In this document: in pieces, positions 7,601 through 8,724 of the stretch | Layout: each line of letters opens with the position of its first letter | Numbering within the stretch: position 1 is the stretch's first letter | Source of the DNA: an uncultured bacterium | GTDB lineage: Bacteria > Verrucomicrobiota > Lentisphaeria > Victivallales > Victivallaceae | DNA length: 8,724 bases | Direction of reading: 5' to 3' | Assembly: GCA_949286445.1 (NCBI GenBank) | Contig: CASECL010000056.1 | Span: forward strand, 1-8,724 | Position numbers and translations under genes: made by a program | The notes under the pieces: model-generated | What the model saw: only the letters and a program-made list of their open reading frames with translations | The model's database searches: none | Told to the model about the DNA's origin: nothing

Positions 7601-8056
7601 TTACCTGATTTCCTTGATTCCAAGCTCGATACCGGGATAGCCGGTTACCGTGCATTTTACGCGTTTGAAAACTATATAATCTTCAATTTCAACGGTATAT
7701 TTTGCCCCGATCAGCATATCTCATTTGGCCGCGGCACAAGCATTGTAAGTGGCCGCCTGCTTGACCTGTTCAACCGGATCAGGAAAGAAACTGAGAAGCG
7801 AAGAATTTCCATCTGTGAAAGCACGGTCGGCAAATTTGGAATCTCCCCAGGAAATGCTGCCGAGAAATAAATATACCACATTCTGGGAGGCTTTTCCGGA
7901 GACTCTCTTCTTGCCGGTTTGAACTTCCATCTGATAGTTTGGCGTTCTCAGGGTTACATCTGTACCTTTGGCTAAATCATTGGTATGGGTTGAGAAACAT
8001 CAGGTAAACAGCACGGCAACCATTCCTGCAAAAGCAAACAAACAAATCTTTTTCAT
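7601..8056 (-). pseudogene. Small lipoprotein gene interrupted by two in-frame UGA codons
   Basis: From an ATG at 8056 with a perfect AGGAGG 6 nt upstream, one frame runs 151 codons to TAA at 7601, broken only by TGA at 8002-8000 (codon 19) and TGA at 7723-7721 (codon 112). The N-terminus MKKICLFAFAGMVAVLFT, then UGA, then Cys-Phe-Ser, is a lipoprotein signal peptide whose lipobox should read LFT-[G/S/A]-C; the UGA sits exactly at that small residue. The middle (GKASQNVVYLFLGSISWGD, AATYNACAAAK) runs naturally across the second UGA into DMLIGAKYTVEIEDYIVFK and KCTVTGYPG, like a small exported protein ending in a beta-rich segment. Both UGAs are one change from GGA (Gly) or TCA (Ser). There are no frameshifts and no internal TAA/TAG. 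I do not firmly recognise the family. Recent pseudogenization is most likely; recoding, sequencing error, or translation of a UGA-free fragment from the ATG at 7930 are alternatives. Confidence 0.62.
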
Positions 8057-8189
8057 CAAAAACCTCCTTTTTTTATTCTGGACAGGAATCATTTTTTCCT
8101 GTCCGCTTGTATTTTGGGAATTTACTTCTGCTGTCCGCGCGGCCGGCAGATTATTTTTCAGCCTCAAACGCGCGTCTTTAAATTCAGCA
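8057..8189 (-). promoter_or_regulatory. Leader of the interrupted lipoprotein gene with a 9-bp stem-loop
   Basis: Predicted 5' leader of about 130 nt between a candidate start near 8189 and the ATG at 8056. It contains a perfect 9-bp inverted repeat, GGACAGGAA (8104-8096) and TTCCTGTCC (8088-8080), with a 7-nt loop, ending 10 nt before the AGGAGG. No U-tract follows, so it is not a terminator. The 8-mer GCGGACAG occurs twice on this strand (8138-8131 and 8106-8099), once at the base of this stem. A GC-rich patch with CCGCGCGG lies at about 8135-8142. An mRNA-stability hairpin, translation control or a protein operator are all possible. I see no gene between 8057 and 8358. Confidence 0.45.
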
Positions 8190-8195
8190 CTGACT

Positions 8196-8223
8196 AAATT
8201 AGCATCTTATTTCTGCAATTCAA
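8196..8223 (-). promoter_or_regulatory. Candidate promoter of the interrupted lipoprotein gene
   Basis: On the minus strand TTGAAT (8223-8218) is followed by a 16-bp spacer and TAATTT (8201-8196). A TGC immediately before the -10 box gives an extended -10 element. Transcription would begin near 8189. It lies just beyond the terminator of the upstream lipoprotein gene, fitting an independent transcription unit. The match is moderate, in AT-rich DNA where such matches arise by chance. Confidence 0.42.
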
Positions 8224-8288
8224 GTCTAAATGTAATTTTCCGCCTCTGCTTTATATTTTTCTTTTCGCCGATCAGACGGAACTCCCGG

Positions 8289-8336
8289 AAAAACGATCGC
8301 TCCGGAACATCTGGCGCGGCCAGATATTCCGGAGCG
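8289..8336 (-). terminator. Strong intrinsic terminator after the short lipoprotein gene
   Basis: An 18-bp stem pairs 8336-8319 with 8315-8298 around a 3-nt loop. The one non-Watson-Crick position is a U-G pair in the minus-strand transcript. The stem is followed by AUCG and then five U residues (8293-8289). It begins 23 nt after the TAA of the short lipoprotein gene. Stem length and polarity fit a Rho-independent terminator for minus-strand transcription; the 4-nt offset of the U-run is a slight weakness. Confidence 0.78.
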
Positions 8337-8358
8337 TAAAATCATTGACGATCAGAAA

Positions 8359-8538
8359 TTACTTCTGTTCAACGATCAGACCATCGCCATAGACGAGGCT
8401 TTCAATAGAAATGCCAAAGAAGGTGTTGTAATAAACATTCTTGCTGTTATTTCCGGACGCGGGGGTGCGGAGTGAACCGCAGCCAGTCAGGGTACCGAGC
8501 AGAGCGGCGACAGCGACAAACATCAGAGCTTTCTTCAT
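8359..8538 (-). CDS. Short lipoprotein of unknown function
   Basis: A 59-residue protein with a lipoprotein signal peptide: basic start MKK, hydrophobic core ALMFVAVAALLGT, then lipobox LTGC with the lipidated Cys at residue 20. The mature part would be only about 40 residues, with no domain I recognise; it is polar near the Cys and ends in a YNTFFGISIESLVYGDG stretch. It should be anchored in the inner or outer membrane facing the periplasm. ATG 8538 was chosen over a longer frame starting at 8607 because AGGAG lies 8 nt upstream and the signal peptide then begins at residue 1. It has its own promoter, a 5' stem-loop and a strong terminator, so it is probably monocistronic. The following gene has a similar MKK lipoprotein leader but an unrelated mature sequence as far as I can see. 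Confidence 0.8.
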   Translation of the reverse strand: MKKALMFVAVAALLGTLTGCGSLRTPASGNNSKNVYYNTFFGISIESLVYGDGLIVEQK

Positions 8539-8568
8539 AATTGTTTCTCCTTTTATATTTTTTCTTCC

Positions 8569-8590
8569 GGCACGGAATAAATCCCGTGCC
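8569..8590 (-). promoter_or_regulatory. Stem-loop at the predicted 5' end of the short lipoprotein mRNA
   Basis: GGCACGG (8590-8584) pairs with CCGTGCC (8575-8569), extended inward by one G-U and one A-U pair, leaving a TTTA loop. With the predicted transcription start near 8591, the mRNA would begin almost exactly with this hairpin. That arrangement is known to stabilise bacterial mRNAs such as ompA. An unpaired A/U-rich stretch with the SD follows. The role is inferred from position. Confidence 0.5.
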
Positions 8591-8597
8591 AATATTG

Positions 8598-8626
8598 AAA
8601 ATAGCACACCAAGTATTTCAAAACAA
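8598..8626 (-). promoter_or_regulatory. Promoter of the short lipoprotein gene
   Basis: On the minus strand TTGTTT (8626-8621), a 17-bp spacer and TATTTT (8603-8598) are preceded by TGC, giving an extended -10 form. The predicted start near 8591 is about 53 nt before the ATG. The spacing is ideal and the -10 region is good, while the -35 matches only its TTG half well. I see no supported gene between here and the window end. Confidence 0.5.
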
Positions 8627-8724
8627 GTTTTAATCCTGATTTCAGTGCCGTCCCATAATTCTTTGAAATCGTCATTCTAACCACCCTATTTGAGCCTGAG
8701 TTGATTGTTTTTTAAAATTACCCA

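Noticed and set aside
7418..7870. 150-codon plus-strand frame opposite the interrupted lipoprotein gene
   Set aside because: It starts with TTG without an SD, has no recognisable domain, and overlaps the better-supported minus-strand frame, whose signal peptide and SD are clear.
8000..8002. Selenocysteine at the first UGA
   Set aside because: The lipobox needs Gly, Ser or Ala there; no reason for selenocysteine and no obvious SECIS-like hairpin directly downstream.
7601..8056. Genome-wide reassignment of UGA to glycine
   Set aside because: About 2,360 codons of dnaE, ftsQ, comM and permease contain no internal TGA, and TGA ends ftsQ and the permease at sensible family lengths.
7968..8339. 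123-codon plus-strand frame across the lipoprotein intergenic region
   Set aside because: It runs antisense through the promoter, leader hairpin and terminator, has no SD, and its composition looks like translated non-coding AT-rich DNA.
8553..8675. 40-codon minus-strand frame ahead of the short lipoprotein (GGTGG 5 nt upstream of its ATG)
   Set aside because: It contains the predicted promoter and 5' hairpin of the next gene and resembles no protein I know; a leader peptide is possible but unsupported.

Overview
The window reads as an ordinary bacterial chromosome segment. All supported genes lie on the minus strand, so transcription runs from high to low coordinates. A bacterial-type DnaE with a clamp-binding motif, an FtsQ-type division protein, ComM and two lipoprotein-type signal peptides indicate a Gram-negative-type bacterium. 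Base composition looks intermediate in GC, with AT-rich intergenic stretches. I cannot assign a taxon from this alone; a PVC-type lineage (Lentisphaerota/Verrucomicrobiota) is only a guess. UGA, UAG and UAA all end genes here (ftsQ and the permease; dnaE; the short lipoprotein), so the standard bacterial code appears to apply.

Layout, in transcription order. (1) 8538-8359: a 59-residue lipoprotein with its own promoter, a stem-loop at the predicted mRNA 5' end and a strong intrinsic terminator. (2) 8056-7601: a second lipoprotein frame with a perfect Shine-Dalgarno (SD) sequence, interrupted by two in-frame UGA codons. The first falls at the lipobox residue just before the lipid-bearing Cys. 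It is preceded by a candidate promoter and a 9-bp dyad. (3) 7600-7310: intergenic, holding a GC-rich terminator-like hairpin, a small GCAA-loop hairpin, a T8/A8 tract and a good dnaE promoter. (4) 7309-127: a compact co-directional block dnaE - ftsQ - comM - peptide ABC permease. The gaps are 81 nt between dnaE and ftsQ, 0 nt between ftsQ and comM (TGA followed at once by ATG, in the same frame) and an 8-nt overlap between comM and the permease. (5) 126-1: intergenic DNA with nested inverted repeats.

The block joins replication (DnaE), septum assembly (FtsQ), recombination of incoming DNA (ComM) and peptide import. Tight spacing suggests one operon from the dnaE promoter, at least from ftsQ to the permease, but the products need not act in one pathway. 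The most unusual item is the lipoprotein frame with two UGA codons and no frameshift, next to an ftsQ/comM pair separated by a single UGA in one continuous frame. I regard a recently inactivated gene as the likeliest explanation of the first and chance of the second. I see no evidence for a new defence system, CRISPR array, transposase or RNA gene.
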